From positions 9,091,984-9,155,983 of the forward strand of contig OY755048.1 of assembly GCA_963576565.1 (NCBI GenBank): a stretch of 64,000 nucleotides of DNA, written 5' to 3'. Below, one piece after another: positions 54,142 through 64,000 of the stretch; position 1 is the stretch's first letter; each line of letters begins with the position of its first letter. Origin of the DNA: Aspidapion aeneum (lineage: Eukaryota; Arthropoda; Insecta; Coleoptera; Brentidae). Both the position numbers and the translations under genes were made by a program. Under the pieces are notes generated by a model. The model was not told the origin of the DNA and searched no databases. It saw only the letters and a program-made list of their open reading frames with translations.

Positions 54142-54804
54142 TTAAATCTTATTACTCTTAGCAGTAGGTGCAGCATAAACCGAAGACCAATAGTGGGTTA
54201 CAAGGCGTCTCTTATTATTGTAAAGACGAACAACTGCATCATAAGCGAGCCTATAATTAGATGCTACCAATGGAATATTACGAATAACTGATTGTGCTTC
54301 ACCTACAAGGGCTGTAGAAAGAGCTTGAAATTTAGCTATATCTGAAAGTTCAACCTTATCATGAACTAAACTATTAAATAAATCAAGAAAGGTAGGCCAC
54401 GCCCTTAGATCTGTGCCATTGAAGGCAAGCAAACTTATTTTTTGAATATCTAATCCTCGGGTAGGATCAGAAACCGAGACAGGTGATGGCAGGCTTTGTT
54501 GGCTTGAATCCGGAAAAAGGTACCTAGCTATAGACCTTATTGAATACTTTACATCATCAAATGATTCTACTAACTCACCCTGATTATTTTCTTGTTCCTC
54601 TGTAAGGTCTAGCTTAACAATGTCGAAGTGAAATTGGTCAAATTGACTACACTGAGTCTCAAAGTCAACTAAACGCATTTTAAAAGCTCGAATTTTGGTA
54701 GCGTTGGTAGAATCAGATTGTGCATCTAAGGCTTTTGCAAGTGTTCTTTTCACCCGCGTCAATATGGAGGCTTGCTGTTTCTTAAGAGATTTTAACTCAC
54801 TCAT
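54142..54804 (-). pseudogene. BEL2 gag, N-terminal part
   Basis: The Met at 54804 ('MSELKSLKKQQASILTRVKR') is chosen because BEL gag proteins start with this type of basic helix; the open frame continues 28 codons upstream without similarity. It includes 'DFETQCSQFDQFHFDIV', 'ISLLAFNGTDLRAWPTFLDL' and 'YRLAYDAVVRLYNNKRRLV'. A frameshift at about 54140 leads into the next part. Confidence 0.88.
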
Positions 54805-55304
54805 CCTTAAGCCACAACAAAAAAAAGGTTGCTCTAAAAATTGGGTAAACGCAATAAAACACAGGTACGATGTTTCGCGGTCGTTCAAAAAAACTCAAGA
54901 CCGACAAAAAACAAGATTCAAAATCAAAAAATAAATAAACAAAACGGTCGTTTTGTCATCAAAAATTATAGGTTAGGTAGGCGTCATATGTCATGGAACA
55001 TATGATTTCAATGGTGCCAACCGTCGAAAACAATGAAATTTTCTTTTTCTATGGTCGAAAACCAAAACAAGGCCAACAAAAAAAAAACTACAATGAACCA
55101 ATTTTCACCAGTTTCCTATTCAAAGGTGTGATGTTGCGCGCGCACATACAGCCGCGCACAACAAGGAACGCAAAAAACGGTTTAACAAAAAACTGAAATA
55201 AAAACGTGTTTACTGCAAGAAAAACCCACTTGGTAACAGGCAAATTCAGACAAACTGCATCCCCAAACTGCTTTTTCAAAAATTAGGCTACCGAAGGACC
55301 AAAA
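54805..55304 (-). other. BEL2 5' leader with primer-binding site
   Basis: Lies between the gag start and the 5' LTR. Just inside the LTR (minus strand, about 55301-55291) is 'tggtccttcgg', whose complement ends CGAAGGACCA, the same tRNA-Tyr-like 3' end used by BEL1, although similarity stops after ~10 nt. No other feature. Confidence 0.6.
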
Positions 55305-55805
55305 TGGATGGAGTCCCGAAAAGAGTGGTCCTTGGTATTTTCCCCAAAGAACGAAAAAATACCATGAAAAACACCCCTTTGGGATTTCTATAAAAAAGGT
55401 TAATTTTGTGATGTTTTCAAATTAGCTTCACCCACGTTAAGACTTACCAGTTTGTTTTCTGCAGCTTCGCTCGTCTTTATCAGCAATGCTAGGGCCGATC
55501 CGGGTTTTTACCCCCGAAAATAGTTTTAAGGTTTTTTTCTGTTGCGATGCGTTCTCGGCAAAAGTTTCGACGGAAGTGTTTTGCTTTCTCTTTCTGGCGC
55601 AGGTTGGCGCTTTCCAAAAAGTCAAAACGTGGTTTTATCGCGATTTTAACAAAAGCTGACAAATGTCATATGACCAAAAAAGGTGCTAAAAATCGCTTCT
55701 CCCAAAATAGGATTTTACACCCAGGTGATTATTAAAAATCTTAACCCCCGCATTTTTTATAAACAAAAACAATTTTAAATTAAAAATAAAAACGGTTTCT
55801 AGCCA
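55305..55805 (-). repeat. BEL2 5' LTR
   Basis: Matches 49063-49576 with about a dozen substitutions and small indels. Plus-strand ends 'tggatggagtcccg' and 'ggtttctagcca', followed by the duplication gcgtt. Confidence 0.92.
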
Positions 55806-55938
55806 GCGTTTAAAAACGAAAATATGGAAAATTAATTAAGAAAGAAAAATAAAAGCTGTTATAAAAATAAAATAAAGTCAATTTTGTAGCCTTTTAAAAT
55901 AAAGTAATTTATAAACCTCCGTAAAACAAAATATTGTT
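55806..55938. repeat. ~335-bp tandem repeat, right part
   Basis: Continues the third repeat unit after BEL2 ('gcgtttaaaaacgaaaatat', 'aagaaagaaaaataaaagc', 'gtaaaacaaaatattg') and ends near 55938. Confidence 0.88.
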
Positions 55939-57159
55939 TCTGGAGCCAAAAGGTTTGGCGCCGAATTTGCCTGGCGCCAAACCGGCGGCGCCGAATAGTC
56001 CATATTCCTTCTAAAATGGTCCTACTCGAGCCATTATGCCTTAATCGCGTTTAACAATTGCTATTAGGTAAATTTTAACTGTTTATGAGCTGTATTCCAG
56101 AGTAGCATTTCCCTTCGTTATGGCATCACGCTCGCTTTGCAAAAACAAAAGACCCTTTATTAGCCTATAGAAATATGCGGGAAGGGCAACTTTCGCTAAA
56201 ACAACTCGTGAAATTATAATCGAAATATTGTTTTCTTACAAAATGAGCTTTTCCACCCTTTTGCTCAAACATACATATACGTGATTATTACGGAATAAGA
56301 CGAAATGGGATTCGCAGAAAAAGTATTTATTGCATAACGAGCAACCTAAAGCTCATTACGCACGAGAATGTTCTTCCAAAAACCCTCTGCTACAGTAACA
56401 TAACAACACCGACTTCAACGCTATAAACTGTTATATAAAAATAACAAGCCATATAATAAAAAACTAAATACTTTAGTTTTCTGTCAAAAAACTAATAGGT
56501 AGGCAAAATTACTTAATTTGGAATAGACATTAAAGCGGTCAGGTTTAATATTATCAAAAAAAATTACTTACTTGTCATTGTTTCTAAGATGGCGGAAAAT
56601 TTATCAAAATATCAATTTTATTTTTTCCAATTTAGCCCAAAACAAATTTTGACCAAGGGACATTAGATTCTTAGTGTCCTAAAATAGCAGAATTAAAAAA
56701 AAATGGTACAGACTTGACCTTTTTTGACCTTGATAAAATCATTTTATGTTAAAAAATTGCATTTTTTCAGTTTTTTGTTGTTCACTGCGCTCTAAAAACC
56801 TTTTTTAAAAACAAGGTTAGTAGGGTTAAAAAAGCCCAAAGGCACACCTCCCCGATTTTTATCTATCGCTTTTAGTCCAGGAGCTCTGTCCCATTATAAT
56901 TGGCTTATATGAGAAAAAAAATGTCATGCAGATTCAGCACTACGGCATTATTTTTTGGTTTTTATAGTAGATTTTGAGAAAAAGATGTGGCAATAGCAAA
57001 TAGTGATCTAAAGTGATTTTTTACTTCCAGGGTGAAGGGGGAAGAATTTTTTTAATGGCATATTTTTTAAATAACATTTGACTTTGAATTAGATTGAAAA
57101 AAAATTAATGCTTCTAATCTTTCTTCTTCTTGAAATATTTATAAAATCGCAAGCATAGC
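55939..57159. other. Unassigned sequence
   Basis: Starts with repeated 'ggcgccgaat' and 'tggcgcca' phrases (55958-55998). The rest is AT-rich without recognised coding similarity. Confidence 0.4.
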
Positions 57160-57559
57160 AAATTTGGGGTACGGGGTAGAGCTCGTCAGATGTCTATCAG
57201 GAGAAATGAATCGACCCCTGCCCCCCGTAGATTCCAGGTACTCTCTGACCCGGAGAGTTAGCACCTGTCTAGGGTCCCATTCCCAGGGTTACAGGAGAAG
57301 ACCACATCAGTATGAAAGGCGGAGAGGATGGACCTCGGTACGATGATCATAGCATAGGTGGCAACCCTTTCATTTAGGGATAGTATAAAAGAAAACAGCT
57401 GTTGCCTTACATTATGGCGTTGGATCGTCAAAGGCTAGAGGAGAAAAATCTTGATAAAAAATCATGGCCCTCCAAGTAAGGGGTTGAGGCATTAGACTAG
57501 TTCTCTAATACTTTTAAAACAAAGATATTACCAAAAAGCCTAAACAAAGCCTCGGAGCA
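57160..57559 (+). other. Probable 5' leader of the RTE-type element
   Basis: A GC-richer stretch ('gcacctgtctagggtcccat') followed by 'tagtataaaagaaaacagct' lies just upstream of the endonuclease ORF. No protein domain was recognised. It is read as leader by position only. Confidence 0.35.
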
Positions 57560-57717
57560 ATGGACGGAAATTCTCGAAAACGAAAAAAGCAAAGACAAAG
57601 GACTCTGAATATAGCTACATGGAACGTACAGGGAGTGAACCAAAAGTTGGACATTATTGCAACCGAAGTGCAGAATAGTAAGATAGACATTATTGCACTC
57701 ATAGAGACAAAAAAGAA

Positions 57718-58325
57718 AAATACTCTGCCAATATATGGGCCCCTAAGCTCACACTAGGTACTATAGTTATAGTGTACGTGTGAGCTAATATAACTAAAAA
57801 CTAAAAAATATTTTATTCAACTCCAGACTAAATTACCTTTTGTTTGATACCACACAACCCATGTTTTGACTTAACCTCAAATTTTTGAAATCTACCCCCA
57901 CCCTTAAAAAAACAAAAACTAAAATGTATTTTGTTAAACTCCGGACTCAATTACCTTTCGTTTGATATCACACACGCCATATTTTCACTTAAACTCTAAT
58001 TTTTGAAATATACCCCCACCCTTTTTTTAAAATAAATTAAAATGTATTTTGTTTAACTCCAGACTCAATTACCTTTCGTTTGATATCACACACGCCATAT
58101 TTTCACTTAAACTCTAATTTTTGAAATCTACCCCCACCCTTTTATTTGGTTTGTGTTCGGTGGATTTTGTTCATTTTTAAATGGGACCATCTCGGCCCAA
58201 AACCCAGTCTGGATACCAAATTTCATTAAAATCGGCCAAGCGGTTTTTGAGTTATGCGCGTTGGTCGTTACAGACATACAGACAGACAGACATACAGACA
58301 TACAGACATACAGACATACAGACAT

Positions 58326-58359
<34 letters not shown>

Positions 58360-58505
58360 GGCGCAACAAAAAAGTTTCAAAATCTTCTGAAACGCAAAGA
58401 TATATAAAAAAATTTGAAATCGGAGCAACTTTTTTTTTCTCGAAAAAATTAGGATCACCATAGCTCACACTACTATAGTATAGTATATGTGTGAGCTAAA
58501 AACAG
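57718..58505 (+). mobile_element. E4 hairpin-capped element copy 4
   Basis: Complete copy with 5' 'tactctgccaatatatggg', 5' hairpin, three ~115-bp units (57800-58140), (GACA)/(CATA)n run (58271-58360), 3' hairpin (58463-58498) and 'ctaaaaa'. It splits the endonuclease ORF within a run of A's. Reading across, the coding frame needs 6 A's where 5 flank each side, so the insertion happened in a poly(A) target with either no or a short A-only duplication. Confidence 0.88.
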
Positions 58506-58624
58506 GTACAAGTAGTGTCGGTAACTTTGTTCACATATTCACTGGAGTCTCAAAAGAAGGAAGAGCAGCCATAAGGGTATCCTTATTAATAAATAAAAAC
58601 CTCAACTCAACCTCAGACTACGAG

Positions 58625-60483
58625 CCCAAGTAACATTTGTTTATTTATAGCAGAAGCTAAAAGGTTGCCAGCGCCTTTCCTTAAAACCATAAGTTTCAAT
58701 GTTTGGTCGCTAGCACGTTCCCATTACGCTTATATACCCCTTAGACCTCCTAAATGGGACTCCCCAATTGGTGGTGGCAACCTATGTATTAAACTCACTA
58801 TAAAACCATAAGAAATAAACGCCAGCTTCGCCCTCTAGCGGTTCCACCAGTATAGAACCTTTTAGAGCCTAAAGCTATTATGCCAGGTTCTAAAAGCAAC
58901 TCAGAAACGTCCTCTATCCTATTATAAAACTAGATTTGGTAATTTGGTATCCTGGCGATTCTGTTGAATACCATAATACCTTTAGAGTAAAGAAGTTTTC
59001 CTATAAAATTTATGGCGATATTTTAGATTCACAATGGCTATATAAAATAATTTAGGTCACAAAATTGCCAAAAATGTCAGAGTCCCAAAATTATTTTATC
59101 ACATAAAAATATACCGAGTTTGTCGTTTTGTTGATGATCAAATTGCCTGCCAGATTTATTTTTCTGATAAAATCGTATCTGAAAAGCTCTCAAAACAAGC
59201 GCGCCAGCTCAAGAATTATTTTTAATAGTTTTTTGATAACAAAATAACAAATATTTAAAATTAAAAAAAAATCATTTACACTATTCACCATTAAAAAAGT
59301 CTGTTTGGTTTACATAAATCAAAATTAAAGTAAAATTATTGTTAAAAAACACTGCTAAAACGACTAGATAAATATTTTCTCTTTACAATATTTTTTAAAT
59401 AAATTTATATACGCCATTATGGTTTTATAGTGGTCACTTGGTTTTATTTGTTACTGTATCGCAACAAGGATTTTTGAGTGCCCTTATGAAACCAACAAAA
59501 AAGAATAATGTAAACATAGTCAACATAACCTCACTTAAATTTTTTCTATTTGTTTTTAAAGTGTTTAAAAACGTATAATTCAACACTTTTAAATGGTTTT
59601 TATCGTGCAATTTCGACACATTCGAGAGGGCCAGTGCAATGATATTCGTTGTGCCTGCAGGTTGGAGGGCAACCTCTTATATTGGCCGTCTAAACAGGCC
59701 CTATCTAGGCCTGGGTGTCTTACCCAGGAGGACGGAAACTCAAGAATTATTAATTATTGGGCTTTAAATAATCAATCTTGCATAGGTAGGTACCAATCTG
59801 TACTTAGGTATATCTATTATTTTTACAAGAAATACCTAAAAAAATAAAACACGAAAGTATTTACTTACTTCTGTTAGAACCCTTAAGAAAACAAGGTTTT
59901 ATATGGTCGCCTATTTAAATAATTTAATATACAGCTATGGGTAACTATAAATACACAAGAATTAAGTTTACCTTTAAGCCTTCCTATAAAACCTTTTTAA
60001 AATGCCTGAAAGTAATGGCAAAAACCAAAAGTCTAAAGTTTATATTTACCACTCTTAAAAACTTCAAGGAAACTAGGTTCTATATGGCCGCCTATCTAAT
60101 CATATTTACTTTTAAACTACTGGTAACTATAAAAACAAAAGGATATAAGACAACCTTTTAGCTCTATTATAAAACATTTTTGTGATGACCTAAAGTAATG
60201 AAAAAAACTAAATGACCAAAGTTTACATTTATTTCTTTTTAAAAACTTTAGGTAAAATGGTTTTATAAGACCATCTTTATAAATCAGAAATCAATAAAAC
60301 CAAAAGTATCTAAAAGGAACAGAAGGAATATCAGTTTTATTATACTCCCTTTATAAATCACTTTTTGGTTGTATAACACCCCTTTAGGTAATTGGCAATA
60401 TAAATTACCTTTATGTAGCCAAATTGATCCTAAAACCCATAACAGCACCCTCTAAATAACCTAGGAACCAAATTAATAAAACC
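58625..60483. mobile_element. 1.86-kb element with 13-bp terminal inverted repeats
   Basis: 'cccaagtaacatt' at the left end (58625 region) is the complement of 'aatgttacttggg' at the right end (about 60497), with the endonuclease text resuming there. The interior contains many 'tataaaacc' / 'ggttttata' phrases in both orientations (for example 58800, 59420, 59897, 59986, 60250) and short open stretches without known domains. The exact right edge is uncertain because 'cttggg' also fits the host codons. No target duplication was confirmed. Confidence 0.55.
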
Positions 60484-61650
60484 TTGAGTGGTAATAATGT
60501 TACTTGGGAGTGCATTAATGAAAACTTACTTCGAGTTAACATAAAGATGCTTGGACACAATATAAGCATAATAACAGCCTACGTACCATCAAATGACGAA
60601 ACGGTAGCTATAAAACAAATGTTCTTCGACCAACTTGATGAGACAATCAGTAAAATCGGCTATACCAGGGAAATAATTATGCTTGGCGATTTTAATAGTC
60701 GAACTGGTAGACAAAGCCAAAGCAAAGTGGTAGGACCGTTTGGAGAGGAAGTAACAAATGATAATGGCTTGAGAGTGATACAGTTATGTACAACCCATAA
60801 TCTAAAAATAAATAATGGTTTTTTAAACATAAGGATATTCATCGGTATACCTTGATTCAGCCAGCAAGAAATCTTAGATTAATCATTGATTACGCTATAG
60901 GTGGACAACACAAGTAAAGTGGTATGATGTGCGAAAACTTCGTGGTGTTACCTGTGGATCTGACCACCACCTGATAAAAGCAAAAATATTATTCCCTGTA
61001 AGAAAAACAAATAGAGACGAAAGTATTGGAGAAAGTGAAAACCTAGAGTGTATCGAAGAAAATCAAAAATACAACTTTAAAAGTCTAGCAATCGACAGTA
61101 CGCAAAGATTGTATCAGAAACGATTGGATGAAAAATTATTAAATTCACAGCATTAATTTGAAGATACAAACATAGTAAAAAGCTTAAAGGAAGCAAGCAA
61201 AAAAGCTGTTGGATACCAAGATAATAGAAATAATAATAATATGTGGTGGACGGAGGAAATACAGGAAACGGTCAAGGAGAAAAAACGCACATACTTAAAA
61301 TGGCTCAGTACTAAAGAGCAAAGAGACCTAGAAATGTACAGGCATACCAGAAGACAGCTAAGAAATTTAATACGCACAGAAAAGAATGAAATGTTCGAGT
61401 GCAAATGCCACGATATAAATACACACGTAGGAGGTAGGCAGAGTTCTGAAGTAAGGAAATTCATTTCTACAGTAAAAAACCCAACAAAAGAAAAAGTAAA
61501 AATCCAGATCATCAAACCAGAACAATGGACAGAACACTATAAGGGACTTCTGCAAGAGACAAGACCCGAATATCTGGCAGCCTCTCCGAGGAGAGACATA
61601 AAAGTACATGGAGAGGAAGTAATCATCGAAAAAGAAATGATAAAGAATAG

Positions 61651-61823
61651 TTGGTAAACTTATCACGTCCTTGCAATGCAACTATAGGTAAATTTAGTGG
61701 GAATAAGGACACTGTTGTTCTGGTAAATATACGTTTTAATCCATCCATCGTCGAAACGTTACCGATGGATTAAAACGTATATTTACCAGAACAACAGTGT
61801 CCTTATTCCCACTAAATTTACCT
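61651..61823. mobile_element. Perfect hairpin insertion with 11-bp target duplication
   Basis: Flanked by ataaagaatag (61640-61650, 61824-61834). Arms of 63 bp at 61683-61745 and 61764-61826 are exact complements (landmark 'gtgggaataaggacactgtt'), around an 18-nt loop, preceded by 31 unpaired bases. It sits within the RTE-type element between linker and RT. No coding capacity. The perfect arms mean it is very young or kept equal by conversion. Confidence 0.85.
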
Positions 61824-61937
61824 ATAAAGAATAGTGTTAAAAAGCTTAAATCCGGAAAAGCTAGCGGACCTGGGGAATATATGCTGAAATGCTTAAATAT
61901 GGATCAGAGAAACTACTCGAAAATCTCACATATAGGG

Positions 61938-62460
61938 GTCAATTCTTTACATTTCAAAAAATCTGGCGAAATTTGACAAAATGTGACATAATCTGGCGCT
62001 TAAGATTTCTCGTTTAAAAGGCAATTTTTAAACTTAAAAACTTACCTAAAAGGCCATTTCCCACTTTTTGATAGATGTAGCGTCACGATATAATATTTGT
62101 TTTTAATTAAAAACCCGTAATTTGTTGAAAATTTTTAATTTAAAAATTGTAAATAAATTCACTATTAACCACACAAACTGAAATGTCAAATTTCGTCACA
62201 TTTCGTCACATTTCTTTCAAATTTATGAGTCCTATTCGTTTTCTTTATGAGGTCAGCTAAGTTTACTTTCTTTCTTTGTTTTTCACGGTAAAATTAACAA
62301 AGAGGGACTAACTGCATGTCGTGGAAGGGTCGCTACAAAATTAGCTCTACGCTGTTGCCACCGTTATATTTGAACGGAATTTTAAGGGAATGTCAAATTA
62401 TTTCTTTAAAATCTGCCAGAAAAATCTGACTAAGTGAAGATCCTGTCAAATTATTGAAGT
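61938..62460. other. Possible MITE truncating the RTE-type element
   Basis: RTE similarity stops at about 61937, where 'aggggtcaattctttacatt' begins. 'aaatttgacaaaatgtgaca' near 61972 has an approximate complement 'tgtcaaatttcgtcacattt' near 62183, and 'aatctggcg' is echoed by 'aaaatctgcc' near 62409. The boundaries are unclear. Confidence 0.35.
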
Positions 62461-63250
62461 GGTGATTATTTTTTTACTTTTTAAAAAAGCTAGGCACGTA
62501 TATAGTTTTTTATTCTGGGGGGTCCTCCCATATAGAAACTGCTGTTCTTCAGTGACGGCCCATGCGGCTGAGTCCTTCGTAAACCAGAGAGAAAATAATA
62601 AATTGTCTCTGTCGTAAACGAACACGAAAGCTGCGCCCATAAGGTTTTGGATAGTGTAATTAAAAATACTAGGGTCACTGCATCCTGGAAGTCTCTCCCA
62701 GGGGTAGCGACACGAGTGTCAAAACCGTACTCAAAATTCCATAGACATTCGTGAAAAATACTCATTTTTATACAGTCTGAGAAAAGACAAATGTTTTAAT
62801 AGAACTTAAAAAGAACTCGTTTTTATACAGCTTAAGAAATAAAAAATATGTTCCTTGAGTTTTTGGGTTATGAATATTTATTGTAGGTATTATTGTTAAA
62901 AATTATTTTCTTTTAAATATTATTTCTGTTTTTGTATAAAAATAATACGTAATAAATAAACAAACAGGACAGAAATCCATTTCTATGTTAAAAGTTTATT
63001 AATAGTATATAATATATCAAGGGATAAAATGAAAATTTTATCACGATGTTTATACGCTATTTTTCGCACTGTTTAATTTATTTTCCAAGGTTTTTTCCCA
63101 TTTTTTTTGGGTGTTTTTGGTATTGTGGTTTTTTTTAGTATCTTTTTATTCCGAATTTTACATTTTATCAAAAGACAAAAAATGCCCAAATACAGTTCGA
63201 GTTTTCGTAAGGTTCGGCTTAATTATTTATATTTTTATAGTACATTTCAT
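62461..63250. other. Unassigned sequence
   Basis: Open minus-strand stretches around 62446-62765 have no recognised domain. The rest is very AT-rich. Confidence 0.4.
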
Positions 63251-63269
63251 ATAAATATCTTAATATTAT

Positions 63270-63510
63270 TGTTCGAAAGCATAAACTTCGAAAATCATTT
63301 TCTTTAAACCAAAAATTGTTCTAAAACATATTCTTCGAACAAAAGATTGTTCGAAAACGTTTTCTTCAAACATAAATTTTTCGAAATCATTTTCTTCGAA
63401 CAGAAATGTGTTCGAAAACATTTTCTTTGAACGGAAATTTGTTCGAAAATATTTTTTTAAAAATAAAATTTGTTCAAAAACATTTTTTCGAAAACAAATT
63501 TTTCGAAAAA
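63270..63510. repeat. Minisatellite of ~33-bp units
   Basis: Degenerate tandem units built on 'ttcgaaaacattttcttcga' and 'acaaaaattg' (about 63290-63500). The open minus-strand stretch across it (63541-63266) is a repeat translation rich in Phe, Glu and Arg. Confidence 0.75.
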
Positions 63511-63966
63511 AAAATTTGACCTGGCTTGCCAAACTTAACACAACTCATATAGTTCGACTAATGGGGTTTTTTTCTAACAATTTTTGGAAATAAAAACTTC
63601 CCTGACTTCTTTCCCGGGATCCTAGAGGGTGTGAAACCAAACCGAACCAACCGAGACCTATTGTCGAAAAATGATTTCCCTAAATTAGCTTTCCGGTCCT
63701 CATTTTGGAAGGTTGAAATCGGTGTTACTCTAACCTTTCTTAATTGAGCATATCAGGAGGTATCTGGACCGGTTCGGATACGTTTGCGATCAATTGACAA
63801 AGTTTAGGAAAATACCGATTTCGACCTTCCAAAAGGAGGAAAGTAGACAAATTTTCAGAATGTTTACGATCCCGGGAAAGAAGTCAGGGTTTTTTTGAAA
63901 AAATATGTTAAAAAGACCTTGCCGTAGTCAAACTATATGAATTGTGTTAGGTTTGGAAATCCAGGT
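63511..63966. mobile_element. Foldback element at the right edge
   Basis: Nested inverted pairs share one axis: 'gacctgg...ccaaacttaacacaa' (63517) with 'ttgtgttaggtttgg...ccaggtc' (63966); 'ccctgacttctttcccggga' (63601) with 'tcccgggaaagaagtcaggg' (63889); 'ttttggaaggttgaaatcgg' (63701) with 'ccgatttcgaccttccaaaa' (63833). Pairing may extend into the minisatellite and past the window edge. Confidence 0.75.
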
Positions 63967-64000
63967 CTAGAGCGTCTTTTATCGAAAAACTTGCTTTCGA

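Larger units (their letters stand above)
49063..55805 (-). mobile_element. BEL/Pao LTR retrotransposon 2 (defective)
   Basis: 6.74 kb, LTRs at 49063-49576 and 55305-55805, flanked by gcgtt (49058-49062, 55806-55810), the 5-bp duplication typical of BEL. Minus-strand order: gag, zinc knuckles, protease, RT, RNase H, integrase. The domains are separated by frameshifts or stops, and the RT lacks one catalytic Asp. It is inserted within a tandem repeat unit. The LTRs differ at roughly a dozen positions plus indels, so it appears older than BEL1. Family differs from BEL1 (different LTRs, diverged proteins). Confidence 0.95.
57560..61937 (+). pseudogene. RTE-type non-LTR retrotransposon, endonuclease to RT start
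   Basis: Pieces in order: 57560-57717 ('LNIATWNVQGVNQKLDII', 'IIALIETKKKN'), 58507-58624 ('SSVGNFVHIFTGVSKEGRAA'), 60486-60855 ('VTWECINENLLRVNIKM', 'EIIMLGDFNSRTGR'), 60929-61156 ('GVTCGSDHHLIKAKI'), 61180-61650 ('MWWTEEIQETVKEKKRTYLK', 'RRQLRNLIRTEKNEMFE') and 61835-61937 ('VKKLKSGKASGPG'). These are an APE endonuclease with its Asn, Glu, GDFN and SDH motifs all visible, the linker, and the first RT motif of RTE-group elements. Three inserts (57718-58505, 58625-60483, 61651-61823) and frameshifts break it, and the RT catalytic region is absent beyond 61937. Confidence 0.85.

Noticed and set aside
63266..63541. 91-codon Phe-rich ORF
   Set aside because: It follows the minisatellite period and is a by-product of the tandem repeat.

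Overview
The window is a stretch of AT-rich eukaryotic, almost certainly arthropod (probably insect) DNA made almost entirely of transposable elements nested in one another. No host single-copy gene, rRNA or convincing functional tRNA is visible. The mix of BEL/Pao and Ty3/gypsy LTR elements, a mariner remnant, a P-element-like remnant, an RTE-type non-LTR element, Penelope-like sequence, a tRNA-headed short repeat and many foldback/MITE elements fits an insect genome rich in repeats. A beetle is possible but cannot be proven from the sequence. Nearly all coding stretches are broken.

Layout. 0.9-3.7 kb: copies of a ~750-bp repeat in opposite orientation, with two foldback elements. 4.4 kb: a candidate hammerhead ribozyme on the minus strand. 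5.2-6.2 kb: an LTR fragment and a deleted mariner. 7.3-8.6 kb: a P-like DNA element with a target duplication. 8.7-22.0 kb: BEL element 1 (minus strand; LTRs 8676-9102 and 21509-21958, gag-PR-RT-RNaseH-integrase), split by a 3.3-kb DNA element (family E3, 10533-13837) and by a gypsy-like insertion that keeps an intact gag-protease ORF but shows no RT. 23-30 kb: small MITEs, a decayed non-LTR RT, and two copies of a hairpin-capped, (GACA)n-bearing element (family E4). 30.9-34.8 kb: a non-LTR RT tail split by a second E3 copy. 35.8-37.3 kb: two Penelope-like fragments around an I-like non-LTR tail. 37.5-38.2 kb: a TA-flanked MITE packed with TGACGT motifs. 39.5 kb: a tRNA-like sequence. 40.2-43.3 kb: a 3-kb DNA transposon with a transposase fragment, a solo LTR and a palindromic insertion. 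43.4-45.1 kb: E4 and the 750-bp repeat again. 48.3-55.9 kb: a ~335-bp tandem repeat interrupted by BEL element 2. 57.2-61.9 kb: an RTE-type element interrupted by E4, a 1.9-kb element and a perfect hairpin. 63.3-64 kb: tandem repeats and a large foldback.

How the pieces relate. The nesting gives a relative order: BEL1 is older than the E3 and gypsy-like insertions in it, the RT tail at 31 kb is older than the E3 that splits it, and the RTE element is older than its three inserts. Target-site duplications at several junctions (8 bp for E3, 5 bp for BEL2, 4 bp for the solo LTR, 8-9 bp for the P-like element, 11-12 bp for two palindromic inserts) define the elements precisely. The most interesting items are the E3 and E4 families, the gag-protease-only ORF, the candidate ribozyme, the TGACGT-rich MITE and the two palindromic inserts. 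All calls are by eye; no database was searched.
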